The translations under genes were made by a program, and so were the position numbers. A stretch of 64,000 nucleotides of DNA from JBHHUI01 sp965248775 (GTDB taxonomy: Bacteria; Chloroflexota; Anaerolineae; Anaerolineales; JBHHUI01), in NCBI GenBank assembly GCA_965248775.1, contig OZ252150.1, forward strand, positions 3,348,001 through 3,412,000, read 5' to 3'. Of this stretch, positions 8,619-15,939 are shown piece by piece. Each line of letters opens with the position of its first letter. The first letter of the stretch is position 1. The notes below the pieces were generated by a model. That model was not told the DNA's origin. It did not search any database and saw only the letters and a program-made list of their open reading frames with translations.

Positions 8619-9995
8619 ATGCGCAAGCCACTGGTTGCAATAGTTGGTCGTCCCAATGTAGGTAAATCTACGCTCTTCAACCGTCTGGCCGGTGAGCGTT
8701 TGGCCGTGGTGGATGACACGCCCGGCACGACTCGCGACCGCCTGCTTGTCGAGGTGGAATGGAACGGCCTCGTATTCGATCTGGTAGACACAGGCGGCAT
8801 TGAGGCGGAAAAAGTGCCGGTGGGTGCGCCACCACTTGCAATCAATTCTGCGCGCTTCATCCCTGAGATTCGTGCCCAGACACGCATCGCAATTGACGAA
8901 GCTGATGTTATTGTTTTCATGACGGAAGTCATAAGTGGGGTTACGGCTGCCGACCGCGAAGTGGCCGACATGCTGCGGCGGCGACAGAACGCCGAAGGCC
9001 CACGCCGCCGCCCGCCCGTCCTTCTGGCAGTGAACAAAGCCGACAACCAACAGCGCCGCGCGGAGGTCTACGAATTTTACGAACTAGGTCTCGGCGAGCC
9101 GAATGCTCTCTCGGCGTTGCAGGGCACCGGCACTGGCGATCTGCTTGATGAAATTGTGGCTGTGCTGCCACCCGCGCCACAGGAAGTCGAAGACGATTCC
9201 GTCAAAATTGCCATCGTTGGGCGACCCAATGTAGGCAAGAGCAGTTTGCTCAACCGCATCCTGGGCGAAGAGCGCGCAATTGTTTCCCCCGTGCCCGGCA
9301 CAACCCGTGACGCTGTAGATACACACCTGACGTACGATGGCCAGGAGATAACACTGATCGATACCGCCGGTATCCGTCGTCGGGGGCGGATTGATCCGGG
9401 TGTGGAGAAGTACAGTGTCCTGCGCGCGCTGCGCGCTATTGGAAGGGCAGAGGTTGCCCTGCTCGTGGTGGATGCCCTCGAACCTTTCGCCGCGCAGGAT
9501 GCGCATATCGGTGGGCAGGTGATTGAACAGCTTCGTAGCTTAGTATTGGTGATCAACAAGTGGGATGCGATTGAGAAGGATTCCTTCACCATTGAATCGT
9601 ATCGGCAACAAGTCGATCGTGAACTCAAGTTCCTAGATTATGTGCCAGTACTGTTTGTATCGGCCAAGACCGGGCAACGCGTGAATCAACTAATACCGAC
9701 AGCCCTGCGTGTGAGGGAAGAACGCTATCAGCGCATCCGGACCTCGGCACTGAACCGTCTGGTGCGCGATGCGCTTGGCCGGCATTCGCCTCCATCGCGG
9801 GCTGGCAAACGATTAAAGATTTTATACGCATCCCAGGTCGCGACAGCGCCTCCCACTTTTCTCTTCCACGTCAATGATCGTACACTGATGCACTTCAGTT
9901 ACCAGCGCTATCTGGAGAATCAAATCCGGGAGAAGTATGGCTTTCAGGGTACACCGCTGCGGATGAAATTCCGAAACCGTGACGGAAACGACTGA
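8619..9995 (+). CDS. der: Ribosome biogenesis GTPase Der (EngA)
   Basis: The 458-residue protein carries two tandem GTPase domains and a C-terminal KH-like domain, the arrangement unique to Der, which assists 50S maturation. Domain 1 has GRPNVGKST (10-18), DTGG and NKAD. Domain 2 has GRPNVGKSS near residue 205, DTAGIRRRG, NKWD and SAKTG. I start it at the ATG at 8619 (MRKPLVAIVGRPN), because the frame upstream only reads the YbbR gene's tail. An insert of about 20 residues between the DTGG and NKAD motifs of domain 1 (near residues 65-75) is slightly longer than usual. Confidence 0.95.
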   Translation: MRKPLVAIVGRPNVGKSTLFNRLAGERLAVVDDTPGTTRDRLLVEVEWNGLVFDLVDTGGIEAEKVPVGAPPLAINSARFIPEIRAQTRIAIDEADVIVFMTEVISGVTAADREVADMLRRRQNAEGPRRRPPVLLAVNKADNQQRRAEVYEFYELGLGEPNALSALQGTGTGDLLDEIVAVLPPAPQEVEDDSVKIAIVGRPNVGKSSLLNRILGEERAIVSPVPGTTRDAVDTHLTYDGQEITLIDTAGIRRRGRIDPGVEKYSVLRALRAIGRAEVALLVVDALEPFAAQDAHIGGQVIEQLRSLVLVINKWDAIEKDSFTIESYRQQVDRELKFLDYVPVLFVSAKTGQRVNQLIPTALRVREERYQRIRTSALNRLVRDALGRHSPPSRAGKRLKILYASQVATAPPTFLFHVNDRTLMHFSYQRYLENQIREKYGFQGTPLRMKFRNRDGND

Positions 9996-10078
9996 AATAT
10001 AGGTGCGACTGGCCTTTTGCTGGTCACTGCCATTGACTCGGTCTATAATCCTCCATATTCTTCGCCCGGAGCGGCGCA

Positions 10079-10711
10079 TTGACACAGATAGAACTCAATT
10101 CCACAGAAGTTCCCACGCAACCCCAAAATAAATCTTTGATCCGTGAGGTGCTCGAAACCCTGGCGCTGACGGCGATCATCTTCTTCGGCGTCAATCTCAT
10201 TACGGGACGCTTCAAAATCGACGGCGCCAGCATGAATGACACTTTCTTTCATGGCGAGTACATCATCGTGAGCCGCATATCTTATCGGATCAGTCCGCCG
10301 GTACGCGGCGATATTGTTGTGTTTGTGCCGCCGTCCAGTGATACCGGAACGTTCTTCGAGCGTCTGATCGGTAAACCCGGAGAGACAGATTTTATCAAGC
10401 GCGTTATCGGCCTGCCTGGAGATACAGTTGAAGTCCGTGACAGCAATGTTATTGTGAATGGCATTACTCTCCAGGAACCGTACGTGCGTCAAACCATGCG
10501 TACACTGAGTCCACGAACATGGGCATTGGGTGACGACCAGTATTTTGTCCTCGGGGACAACCGCAATTTCTCCAAAGACAGCCGCGATCCGGCTGTCGGC
10601 CCGATTCCACTCAGTCGGATTGTGGGTAAAGTGTGGCTTGTTTACTTCCCATTTCCTGAATTTGGGCTCGTAGACCACTTTCGCATTCCGGAATTTGCAA
10701 CGGCTCAATGA
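10079..10711 (+). CDS. lepB: Signal peptidase I
   Basis: The 210-residue membrane protease removes signal peptides from exported proteins. One N-terminal membrane helix (about residues 24-42) is followed by the catalytic serine S51 in IDGASMNDTF, the catalytic lysine K107 in FIKRVIGLPGD, and the GDNRNFSKDSR box. The start is TTG at 10079, since the frame has no ATG before S51. Its stop overlaps the first codon of rpiB (ATGA at 10708-10711), so signal peptidase appears to be translationally coupled to the first microcompartment gene, an odd pairing. Confidence 0.93.
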   Translation: MTQIELNSTEVPTQPQNKSLIREVLETLALTAIIFFGVNLITGRFKIDGASMNDTFFHGEYIIVSRISYRISPPVRGDIVVFVPPSSDTGTFFERLIGKPGETDFIKRVIGLPGDTVEVRDSNVIVNGITLQEPYVRQTMRTLSPRTWALGDDQYFVLGDNRNFSKDSRDPAVGPIPLSRIVGKVWLVYFPFPEFGLVDHFRIPEFATAQ

Positions 10712-10851
10712 GTGCTGGCGGATATTCGGAAGCTGAAGTCCGTACTATTGTCGAGCGCGTCGTGCGCCGGACGCTTGGTGCAGCCGGCACAAACTCTGCT
10801 GACATACCTGTCCCCGCGCTGATTAAAACCCCGCAAGCGAATTCGATTTGG

Positions 10852-11670
10852 GGTAGTGGTTACATGGTAACTGATGGGGACCACGCTGTATTGTAGTAAT
10901 GGAGATACAACTTGAGTACAGCTTCATGGTAAACGTCGGACTTGGAGAAAGAAAGAGTTTTGCGCACGAAGCGAGCCAGTCTCTGGCGCAAGGTGTTGTT
11001 CCAGCGTTCCACGTGAGATGTCTGGCCGCTTTCTTTGCCGACACTTTGGTGAGTGTCGTTTGGTAAAACCTTCTGGTAAGCGTGCCAGAAGTCGCTGAAG
11101 GAGCAACACGCTTTGTAGGATGCTGGGATGGATTTCCATAACGCGCGACAACTTTTTTCACTGCGGTCGCCAATAAAATAGGCCACCACTTGGCGCGTGC
11201 GCCGACACAGCGCGACCCATATCCAACGTTTATCGTTTTTTGTGCGTACAAATGACCATAATTCATCCAATTCCAGCACATCATCCGTTTTTACGGTTTC
11301 TAAAGTGTCAGCCAGGTTCGGCATAGCGCCGGCCTTCTCCAGAATCCAGCGTGCTAATGTCTGCCGCGCGATGCCAAAGATGCGCTCAATGCCGCGCATA
11401 CTGGCTCGCTCTCGATAGGTGCGTAGGACAAATTCTCTGATGAACTCAGGATAAGAACGGCTTTGCGGTTCCAACATTCCATAAGCGGCGCAATCGAGAC
11501 AATGAAACTTCTGACCGCCTTTATAGTCTGTACCATTCTTGACAATGTTGAGGCTCCTGCACTTTGAACACTCATGCGTGATGACACTCTGGATCATTTT
11601 GGCGCTCCTCTGTTTGGCAGGCCAACAACTTACTTTTTCCAGACTCATCAGTCAACATGTAACCACTACC
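10852..11670 (-). mobile_element. IS1-family insertion sequence, copy 1 (819 bp)
   Basis: Ends GGTAGTGGTTACATG and its near-perfect inverted copy (CATGTAACCACTACC) bound an 819-bp unit with one transposase gene. It is flanked by the 8-bp target duplication CGATTTGG (10844-10851 and 11671-11678), in the IS1 size range. It is inserted in rpiB. Copy 2 at 63148-63966 is the same length and I find one base difference (G at 11331, A at 63627), so both insertions are recent. Confidence 0.95.
10860..11597 (-). CDS. IS1-family transposase (single-frame type)
   Basis: This 245-residue DDE transposase combines the InsA-like N-terminal zinc finger (HECSKC, then FHCLDC) and helix-turn-helix with the catalytic part, without the frameshift used by classical IS1. 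Catalytic-region motifs are VLELDELWSFV, FSDFWHAYQ and HVERWNNTLRQRLARF. I start it at 11597 (MIQSVITHEC) because AGAGGAG lies just upstream on the coding strand; a further in-frame ATG at 11648 would add 17 residues without a clear binding site. It moves the element it lies in and has no role in the microcompartment. Confidence 0.92.
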   Translation of the reverse strand: MIQSVITHECSKCRSLNIVKNGTDYKGGQKFHCLDCAAYGMLEPQSRSYPEFIREFVLRTYRERASMRGIERIFGIARQTLARWILEKAGAMPNLADTLETVKTDDVLELDELWSFVRTKNDKRWIWVALCRRTRQVVAYFIGDRSEKSCRALWKSIPASYKACCSFSDFWHAYQKVLPNDTHQSVGKESGQTSHVERWNNTLRQRLARFVRKTLSFSKSDVYHEAVLKLYLHYYNTAWSPSVTM

Positions 11671-12142
11671 CGATTTGGTCAGGTTGGGAAAGCGTTGCCA
11701 TCGGTGCCGACCACGGCGGCTTTGCTTTAAAAGAACAACTCAAAGTGCATTTGAGCAAACAGGGGTATGAAATTGTCGATTGTGGAACGCATTCGACCAA
11801 TTCGGTAGATTACCCTGACCTTGCCTATGCTGTGGCACAACTCGTTGCCCCGGGAAAAGTACAAGCCGGAATCATCGTGGACGGCGCCGGAATTGGCAGC
11901 TGCATGGCTGCAAACAAAGTGCCCGGTGTGCGTGCGGCGCTATGCTATGATCAGGCCACTGCCGTGAACAGCCGTGAACATAACTACGCCAATGTCCTCA
12001 CCCTGGGAGCGGGATTGATCGGCTCGAATCTCGCAAAACAGATCGCGAGTACCTGGCTCCAGACTCCATACGGCGCTGCGCGACATGGTCGGCGTGTTGA
12101 AAAAATCACTGCCATTGAACGGCGTTTTCTAAAAGATTCGGT

Positions 12143-13066
12143 ATGAAGAACGATGATGCCATTGTTGAAAGGCTTGTAGAATCCATCACCCGCCAGGTGC
12201 TGCTCACACTTGCCAATCAAGAGCAGCGTAGCCAATCGTCGGAACATGTTTGTGGAGAGGAGTGTGCGGACGGCCTGTGTGTGCAATTGTGCCTGGAGCG
12301 ACTGCAGCCCGTGATGGCAGCTGGCGCCGACCGCATCACGGCCGGTCTGGGTGCACAACCGGCAGACACGGATATGGCGCAATACATCGACCATACCCTA
12401 CTCAAAGCAGAGGCCACACCTGATCAGATTGCACAACTCTGTTACGAAGCCCGCCGCTATGGCTTTGCCAGTGTTTGTTTGAACCCCACACATGTAAAGC
12501 TTGCGGCGCAATTGCTGTCGGGCCCCACTGTACAAGTGTGCACTGTGATCGGTTTTCCACTGGGTGCCACCGCGGCAGAGGTCAAATCATTTGAAACCCA
12601 ACAAGCCATTGAAGACGGCGCGACAGAAATTGACATGGTCATTAACGTTGGCGCATTGAAGGCAAAGGACTATGATATGGTGGCGCGGGATGTAGGTGCA
12701 GTGGTTCGCGTCGCACATGCAAAGGGTGCCATCGTCAAGGTGATTATTGAAGCGGCACTCCTGACAGATGAAGAGAAAGTGGCTGCCTGCCTGATTTCAA
12801 AAGAAGCCGGCGCTGATTTTGTGAAGACTTCCACCGGCTTCGGCCCAGGTGGGGCCACTGTAGCGGATGTAGCCTTGATGCGACGGGTGGTTGGTGCACG
12901 CATAGGCGTGAAAGCAGCCGGGGGAATCAAAACATTCGAAGATGCCCGGGCGATGGTCGGCGCTGGCGCTACCCGTATCGGCGCGAGTGCCGGTGTAAAG
13001 ATCACCTCTGCCAATAGCGAAGCGTCAAACGGTAAAGCTGTCCCCGCGAGCGCGGGAAGTTATTAA
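12143..13066 (+). CDS. deoC: Deoxyribose-phosphate aldolase with encapsulation helix
   Basis: The 307-residue class I aldolase splits 2-deoxyribose-5-phosphate into acetaldehyde and glyceraldehyde-3-phosphate. The catalytic core starts near residue 78 (MAQYIDHTLLK). D164 (EIDMV), the Schiff-base K228 (FVKTSTGF) and K257 (VKAAGG) are present. Ahead of it sits an 80-residue extension: an amphipathic helix (DDAIVERLVESITRQVLLTL) like a BMC encapsulation peptide, then four cysteines C37, C41, C46, C50 that could bind metal. ATGA overlap with rpiB shows coupling. Inside a shell, the acetaldehyde formed would be contained and passed to the dehydrogenase encoded downstream. Confidence 0.95.
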   Translation: MKNDDAIVERLVESITRQVLLTLANQEQRSQSSEHVCGEECADGLCVQLCLERLQPVMAAGADRITAGLGAQPADTDMAQYIDHTLLKAEATPDQIAQLCYEARRYGFASVCLNPTHVKLAAQLLSGPTVQVCTVIGFPLGATAAEVKSFETQQAIEDGATEIDMVINVGALKAKDYDMVARDVGAVVRVAHAKGAIVKVIIEAALLTDEEKVAACLISKEAGADFVKTSTGFGPGGATVADVALMRRVVGARIGVKAAGGIKTFEDARAMVGAGATRIGASAGVKITSANSEASNGKAVPASAGSY

Positions 13067-13365
13067 TGAAAATGCCTGAACTAAAACAAGAATACCCTTG
13101 TGGGAATTGTGCTTTCGGAACATTGCGCCTTGGTCGGGGCACCTTAGTGGGCTATTATGGCAAGCAGCTGCTGACAGTTCCCAATACACAGATTTGGCAC
13201 TGCGACGTTTGCGACTGGGTGGAGTACGAACAGGCAGCCGTACAACGTTTGGAGGCGCTACTGGGTTCTGCCGGTGAATCCAAAGCGCAGCGCATACGCC
13301 GACTGCGCAAAAATCGGGTCGAATCTCGCCCGGACAATCGCAACGCGCGTAGCGGACACGCGTGA
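13066..13365 (+). CDS. YgiT-type zinc-finger protein in the BMC operon
   Basis: The 99-residue protein has two CxxC pairs (CGNC at 12-15 and CDVC near 46) separated by the YYGKQLLTVPNTQIWHC segment typical of YgiT/MqsA-N zinc fingers. A basic C-terminal tail follows (SKAQRIRRLRKNRVESRP). The ATG at 13066 shares one base with the deoC stop. In toxin-antitoxin systems such domains bind toxin or zinc, but no toxin gene is next to it. Here, between deoC and a shell gene, it is more likely a small regulatory or structural protein of the operon. Its function is not known to me. Confidence 0.7.
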   Translation: MKMPELKQEYPCGNCAFGTLRLGRGTLVGYYGKQLLTVPNTQIWHCDVCDWVEYEQAAVQRLEALLGSAGESKAQRIRRLRKNRVESRPDNRNARSGHA

Positions 13366-13378
13366 GGTAAACTCGCTT

Positions 13379-13699
13379 ATGCTCATTGCACGTGTCGTCG
13401 GAACCACCATCGCAACGATCAAGGACGAAAAACTCGTCGGGCAGAAGTTCCTTATCTGTCGGGAGACGGACGAGACCGGCAAGGTTACCGGAAAACCTTA
13501 TGTCGCGGTCGATACACTTGATGCGGGAATAGGCGATCTGGTGTTAACCGCGCATGGCTCCTCCGGTCGCCAGACGGCGATCACAAAAGATCGCCCAGTC
13601 GACGCAGTCATTATGGCGATTGTTGAATCGCTCGATGTGGGCGGCGAAGTGACATATCAGAAAGAGTATGACACCACGGCTCAACGCGTCGGCTGGTAA
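13379..13699 (+). CDS. BMC-P pentameric shell vertex protein 1
   Basis: The 106-residue protein belongs to the EutN/CcmL family that forms pentamers capping the vertices of microcompartment shells. The start MLIARVVGTTIATIKDEKLVGQKF and the core VAVDTLDAGIGDLVLTAHGSSGRQT show the conserved beta-barrel pattern with the GxGDxVL motif. I chose the ATG at 13379 because the family always starts at this residue; GAGGT lies upstream. It is the first of three BMC-P genes in the locus. Confidence 0.93.
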   Translation: MLIARVVGTTIATIKDEKLVGQKFLICRETDETGKVTGKPYVAVDTLDAGIGDLVLTAHGSSGRQTAITKDRPVDAVIMAIVESLDVGGEVTYQKEYDTTAQRVGW

Positions 13700-13710
13700 T
13701 CAACATTCCA

Positions 13711-15195
13711 ATGGATAAAGACCTTCAAAGCATCCAACAAGCTCGCGATATGGTTCAGGCCGCCCGTCGGGCGTGGCTACAATGGCGCGAGGCTTCGCAG
13801 GCGCAGGTGGATCGAGTCTGTGAAGCGATGGCAAACGTTGCGTATCGCGAATCAGAACGCCTCGGACAGATGGCTTCTGAGGAAACCGGCTACGGTGTGC
13901 CAGTCCATAAGATGCTAAAGAATCATTTGTGCTCCCAGCTGCTGTGGGGCAAGATCAAGGACACCCCGACGGTGGGGGTCGTTCGGCACGACCCGTAGGC
14001 GCGAATATTTGACATTGCCTGGCCTTATGGTGTCGTCGCGGCCCTCATTCCAAGCACCAATCCCACCTCTACGGTGATGTTCAAGACACTCATCGCGGTT
14101 AAGGCTCGCAATGCAATTGTTATCGCGCCACACCCGGCAGCGACCAATTGCTGTGTGGAAACTTTGCGCGTGATGGCAGCAGCCGCCGTGGAGGCCGGTG
14201 CACCGCCTGGCCTAATGGCTTGCATGTCGCTTGTGAGTCTGCCGGGCACGCAAGAATTGATGAGTCATCGTTATACCGCACTCATTCTCGCCACCGGCGG
14301 CAGCGATATGGTTAAGGCAGCACATTCGGTGGGCAAGCCTGCTTACGGTGTCGGTCCAGGCAATGTACCCTGTTACGTCGATCGCAGTGCAAATCTGGAA
14401 CGCGCGGCGCGTTACATTGTGGCCAGTAAAGCGTTCGATTATTCTACGATCTGCGCGACCGAGCAGGCTGTCATCGCAGACAAGCCTATCGCATGGGAGT
14501 TGGAGCGCCTGCTGGTTGCAAACGGCGCACACTTTCTTGATGAATATCAGACCAGTAAAATCGCCGGCGTTTTGTTCTTCCCGAATGGCGGGATCAATGC
14601 GCAAGCTGTGGGCAAGAGTCCACAACAACTGGCGGAGATGGCTGGGATATCTGTACCCGGCGCTGCGCGGATTCTCGTTGTGCGCCTCGATAAGGTCGGA
14701 CGCGACGAGCCGCTCAGTCGCGAGAAGCTGACTACGGTGCTGGGTTGGTATGAGTCTGATGGCTGGGAGGCCGGCTGCGAGCGCTGTATCAACTTTGGCG
14801 GACGCGGGCATTCGCTTGTCATCCACGCCGAAGATGACGACGTGATTATGCGCTTTGGCCTCGAAAAGCCGGTATTCCGCATCGTCGTCAACACCATGGG
14901 CACGATGGGAACGACCGGCCTGACCACTGACCTGATGCCTTCAATGACGCTGGGTTCGGGCGGCATAGGTGGTTCCATTACTGGCGACAATATCGGCGTC
15001 CAGCACATGTTTAATGTTAAACGGCTTGCGTATGAGAATGCGCCCCCGCCGGAACTGGCGATGCATGGCGGGCCGAGCTCTAGCAGTGCTGTGCGTGCAA
15101 GTAGTGCATTGGATTCTGAGCGGTTACCTCGCATGCCATCGGAGTCGGAGATCGATGCTGTTGTCGCACGAGTGTTACAAGACCTGGTACAGTAG
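13711..15195 (+). pseudogene. BMC aldehyde dehydrogenase with in-frame TAG
   Basis: The frame from 13711 to 15195 is open except for a TAG at 13996-13998 (codon 96). Before and after it the protein aligns smoothly with CoA-acylating aldehyde dehydrogenases (VVRHDP-stop-ARIFDIAWPYGVVAALIPSTNPTST). The catalytic cysteine is encoded at 14452 (STICATEQ). The last 18 residues (SESEIDAVVARVLQDLVQ) form a C-terminal encapsulation-peptide helix. The intact 494-codon enzyme would turn acetaldehyde or another aldehyde into acyl-CoA with NAD+. The TAG could have arisen from CAG, AAG or GAG. A restart at GTG 14074 or ATG 14077 would lack about 120 residues of the NAD-binding half. Confidence 0.88.
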
Positions 15196-15244
15196 ATGCG
15201 CGCAGACCCGCACATATGACTAATCTTTTCATAGGAGAAACGAT

Positions 15245-15553
15245 ATGGCTGTAGAAATTGCAATGATCGCCCTGGGCATGGTTGAAACGCGTGGCCTCGT
15301 TGGGGCTGTTGAAGCGGCTGATGCAATGGTGAAGGCTGCCAATGTCACCTTGATCGGCAGCGAGTACATCGGTGGGGGATTCGTCACAGTGATGGTGCGC
15401 GGAGATGTTGGGGCCGTGAAAGCTGCCACAGATGCCGGCGCAGCGGCTGCCAAGCGTGTGGGCGAACTCGTCTCCGTTCACGTCATTCCGCGCCCGCACG
15501 ACGAAGTGGAAATAATCCTGCCGCAGGGCAAGAAGGGCAGCACCGAGGGGTAG
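15245..15553 (+). CDS. BMC-H hexameric shell protein
   Basis: The 102-residue protein is a single BMC domain, the hexamer that makes the facets of the shell. MVETRGLVGAVEAADAMVKAANV and the pore segment EYIGGGFVTVMVRGDVGAV are diagnostic; the pore is lined by the IGGG turn. AGGAG at 15233-15237 gives a strong ribosome binding site. It is the only BMC-H gene visible, so it must be the main facet protein unless others lie elsewhere. It is the last plus-strand gene before the minus-strand carboxypeptidase. Confidence 0.95.
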   Translation: MAVEIAMIALGMVETRGLVGAVEAADAMVKAANVTLIGSEYIGGGFVTVMVRGDVGAVKAATDAGAAAAKRVGELVSVHVIPRPHDEVEIILPQGKKGSTEG

Positions 15554-15939
15554 GCAGATTAGCCCCAATAAATGTGATTCAGAATAGATAGTCGCTGCGC
15601 AGTTGGATATTTCTGAGTCATGCGCACGGCCTCCCAGCTCTCCTAAGTCATCCAGTGCAGCTCCAGTACATCATGCAATGCGCACAGCGTGAAGTGCTCA
15701 TCACGACCCAGTGCATTCGTCATGACCCAGTGCATTCACACTCGCCGCGTTGCGGCAGTACGCGGTGACTGGGTGACTGGGCGCCACTTCGCTGGACTGC
15801 CCAGTCCCGTCGGTATCCCAACCCAGTACTTTTGGGACTGGGCTGGACGGGGTGCGGGGGATGCGAGATGGGGGCGCGGCTCGGTAACAGCCGTGTTCGT
15901 CCGTCTTTAGTCTTCAAAGAAAGACAAGGTTATCTACAT
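15554..15939. other. 386-bp stretch without a gene; holds the first mosaic hairpin island
   Basis: No supported coding frame. The left part (15554-15647) shows nothing clear. The right part contains the ACCCAGT/ACTGGG island listed separately. The carboxypeptidase gene on the minus strand ends at 15940. Confidence 0.6.
15648..15852. repeat. Mosaic ACCCAGT/ACTGGGT hairpin island A
   Basis: This intergenic patch has many copies of CCCAGT and its complement ACTGGG arranged as hairpins. A 36-base block at 15738-15773 recurs exactly at 29395-29430, and 15701-15720 matches 28266-28285 in 19 of 20 bases. Those other copies lie inside a transposase gene, so the shared sequence cannot be a local regulatory site and must belong to a dispersed family. 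The borders are approximate because there is no host gene here to show where the inserted sequence begins. Confidence 0.75.

Larger units (their letters stand above)
10708..12146 (+). pseudogene. rpiB: Microcompartment RpiB-type sugar-phosphate isomerase, split by IS1
   Basis: The 5' part (10708-10851) encodes 48 residues, the 3' part (from 11679) the rest; removing the 819-bp IS1 and one 8-bp duplication joins them in frame (PQANSIW-SGWESVAIGADHGG). The intact protein would be about 200 residues. It has an N-terminal amphipathic helix (YSEAEVRTIVERVVRRTL) of the encapsulation-peptide kind, a linker, then the RpiB/LacA fold (GADHGGFALK, HSTNSVDYPD, AANKVPGVRAALC, SREHNYANVL). At the place of the catalytic Cys of E. 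coli RpiB (ICGTGIG) it has VDGAGIG, an Asp. The enzyme would interconvert ribose- and ribulose-5-phosphate or a related pair. As found, it cannot be made intact. Confidence 0.9.

Noticed and set aside
13996..13998. TAG as a pyrrolysine codon in the dehydrogenase
   Set aside because: No pylT/pylS-type genes are seen, the enzyme family has no such residue, and two other genes have TGA lesions, which fits decay.
14547..15326. 259-codon antisense frame over the aldehyde dehydrogenase
   Set aside because: The plus-strand protein is clearly conserved; the antisense frame is a by-product of codon bias.
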